Shown: positions 30,939 to 32,111 of the stretch, piece after piece | Numbering within the stretch: the first letter of the stretch is position 1 | Layout of the letters: each line of letters opens with the position of its first letter | Assembly (NCBI RefSeq): GCF_014201415.1 | Contig: NZ_JACHEH010000012.1 | Coordinates: forward strand, 1-32,111 | Origin: Chelatococcus composti | Lineage (GTDB): Bacteria > Pseudomonadota > Alphaproteobacteria > Rhizobiales > Beijerinckiaceae | Length of the DNA stretch: 32,111 nucleotides | Direction: 5' to 3' | Notes under the pieces: model-generated | Told to the model about the DNA's origin: nothing | Seen by the model: the letters and a program-made list of their open reading frames with translations, nothing else | Database searches by the model: none | Position numbers and translations under genes: made by a program

Positions 30939-31943
30939 CTACTTGGCGAGGCCGAGATCCTTGAGCAGGGTCTCGGCGGTGCCGGCATAGGCGTTGGCGA
31001 ATTCCGAGAACCGTTCCGGACCGTCCCAGACGGGGGTGATGCCGCGCTCCCTGAGGCTCTTCTGCACCTCGGCATCGGCATGGCCCTGCTCGCCCGCGGC
31101 GACGATCTTCGCCTTCACGTCCGCTGGAAGGCCGGGCGGCGCGCAGAGGGAGAACCAGTTCGACAGCGTCCAGTCGACGCCGATCGCCTCCTTGACTGTC
31201 GGCACATCCGGGAAGGCTGCCAGACGCTCCTTGGCCGTGACGGCGAGAACCTTGACCTTGCCAGCCTCAGCGAGCGACTTGGCCTCGACGGGCGAGCCGG
31301 TGAAGAGGTCGATACCGCCGGCCATGACATCCTGCAGGGCCGGCGCCCCGCCCTGGCTCGGCACGAACTTCACGGTGTCCGCCGGCAGGTCCTGCATCTT
31401 GGCGAGGCCAGCGATCGCGAGGTGCCACGGGCCGCCGATGCCCGAGCCGGAGGCCGTCAGCGTACCGGCCGGCTCGCTCTTCATCGCCTCCACCACCGCC
31501 TTGAGATCCGGGAAGCGACCGCCCGCCCTGGCGGTGACGCCGGCCGGCATCTCGGCGATGCGCGAGATGAGGTCGAAGGAGGCCGGCGTCAGCGGCGCCA
31601 AGCCCATCGTCTTGAAATAGCTGATCTCCGACGTGCAGGCACCCAGCGTATAGCCGTCCGGCGGGGCGTTCGCGATGGCCGAGTGGCCCACGACACCGTT
31701 GCCGCCGGCGCGGTTGACGACGGTCACGGGCACGCCGAGTGCCTTCTCGAAGCCCACCGCGAAGAAGCGCACGATGGTATCGGTGCCGCCACCGGCGCCC
31801 CAGGGCACGATGATTGTCACCGGCCGGTCGGGATAGTCGGCCCTCGCCGCATCACCGGCCGCACTGGCCAGCAGCGCGGCGCCGCCGAACAGCGACGCAG
31901 CGCAGGACCGCAGGAGCCTCGTCTTCAACGTGTCTTTCCTCAT
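30939..31943 (-). CDS. Tripartite tricarboxylate transporter substrate-binding protein (TctC family), second copy
   Basis: A 334-residue periplasmic protein with GGAGG five bases before ATG 31943. The signal peptide ends ARADYP (cleavage near residue 35). Family signatures: YPDRPVTIIVPWGAGGGTDTIVR, VVNRAGGNGVVGHSAIANAPPDGYTLG, SGIGGPWHLAIAGLAKMQDL, VPSQGGAPALQDVMAGGIDLF, and AFPDVPTVKEAIGVDW. It is only distantly similar to the TctC protein at 8192 and has no TctA/TctB in the window; partners may lie to the right beyond the edge, or it may use a carrier encoded elsewhere. It is followed by an amidohydrolase, pointing to a sugar-acid or lactone pathway. Confidence 0.93.
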   Translation of the reverse strand: MRKDTLKTRLLRSCAASLFGGAALLASAAGDAARADYPDRPVTIIVPWGAGGGTDTIVRFFAVGFEKALGVPVTVVNRAGGNGVVGHSAIANAPPDGYTLGACTSEISYFKTMGLAPLTPASFDLISRIAEMPAGVTARAGGRFPDLKAVVEAMKSEPAGTLTASGSGIGGPWHLAIAGLAKMQDLPADTVKFVPSQGGAPALQDVMAGGIDLFTGSPVEAKSLAEAGKVKVLAVTAKERLAAFPDVPTVKEAIGVDWTLSNWFSLCAPPGLPADVKAKIVAAGEQGHADAEVQKSLRERGITPVWDGPERFSEFANAYAGTAETLLKDLGLAK

Positions 31944-32006
31944 CGTTTCCTCCCAGATGTTTCTCTTATTGAAGTGTCGGCCCGGGACAGGCCTGGGTGT
32001 TCTCGC

Positions 32007-32111
32007 CTAGCCCTGCGCCTCCTTGAGGCGTTTGCGAGCGATTTTTGCGGCGAGTTCGAAGGCGGCGCGTGTGGCACCGATGTTTGCGATGCCTTTTCCA
32101 GCGATGTCGTA
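32007..32111 (-). CDS. C-terminal fragment, probable PdxA-family (4-hydroxythreonine-4-phosphate dehydrogenase-like) protein
   Basis: The last 34 codons before a TAG read YDIAGKGIANIGATRAAF and then a basic tail ELAAKIARKRLKEAQG. The DIAGKGIAN motif occurs near the C-terminus of PdxA and its PdxA2 relatives, as well as in isopropylmalate/isocitrate dehydrogenases. Only 25 residues follow the motif, which fits PdxA-type proteins, whereas isopropylmalate dehydrogenases carry a longer tail. PdxA2 oxidises 4-phospho-threonate in sugar-acid catabolism, which would suit the adjacent TTT binding protein 63 bases downstream. The rest of the gene is outside the window. Confidence 0.55.
   Translation of the reverse strand, partial: YDIAGKGIANIGATRAAFELAAKIARKRLKEAQG

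Noticed and set aside
1-32111. Search by eye for CRISPR arrays, tRNA/rRNA genes, att sites and phage genes
   Set aside because: No regularly spaced repeats, cloverleaf-like segments, integrase or structural phage genes were seen in the window.

Overview
The window looks like chromosomal DNA of a high-GC alphaproteobacterium, most likely of the Hyphomicrobiales (inference from GC-rich third positions, Tat-like and lipoprotein signals, many solute-binding-protein transporters, and IclR/LysR-controlled catabolic clusters; I cannot name the genus). It is densely coding. Apart from one insertion-sequence end at the left edge I see no tRNA, rRNA, CRISPR array or prophage. Almost all genes belong to small import-and-degrade modules.

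Layout. (1) 1-~170: start of an IS256-family transposase reading out of the window, then its probable terminal sequence; 229-663 is a small RlpA-like lipoprotein. (2) 709-5500, minus strand: a tightly coupled operon of an AstE/AspA-family deacylase, a PotD-like binding protein, two permeases and an ATPase. It faces a divergent IclR regulator (5610-6362) across a promoter with a nested palindrome. (3) 6436-13440: a LysR regulator, divergent from an operon of HpcH/HpaI aldolase, tripartite tricarboxylate transporter (TTT) subunits TctC, TctB and TctA, an RraA-like protein, a hydroxypyruvate-isomerase-like protein and an Asp/Glu-racemase-like protein. This reads as uptake and aldol cleavage of an unidentified hydroxy or sugar acid. 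(4) 13538-15235: single-chain ATP-dependent dihydroxyacetone-type kinase. (5) 15400-17564, minus: NagA plus a SIS-domain (NagB-II-type) deaminase for amino-sugar phosphates, divergent from a class IV aminotransferase (17775-18587) whose promoter has a perfect palindrome between the -35 and -10 boxes.

(6) 18625-21694: flavin-reductase-like protein, SDR oxidoreductase and a disulfide-type FAD oxidoreductase. (7) 21701-25271, minus: TauE/SafE permease overlapping a succinate-semialdehyde-type dehydrogenase, followed by a GluR0-like protein (periplasmic amino-acid-binding lobes split by an ion-channel module) with a non-canonical pore filter. (8) 25792-29893, plus: complete Ugp/Mal-type ABC importer. 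(9) 29897-32111, minus: amidohydrolase, second TTT binding protein, and the C-terminal end of a probable PdxA-family dehydrogenase cut by the window edge.

How the genes work together: four binding-protein systems (two ABC, two TTT-type) each sit beside enzymes that could process the imported compound. Stop/start overlaps (ATGA, GTGA, TGATG) are the rule inside operons. Three of the four binding-protein genes are followed by strong GC hairpins without U-tracts, which probably set subunit ratios. The features I consider most worth a second look are the GluR0-like channel, the TTT-aldolase-racemase pathway, and the palindromic operators placed on promoters.
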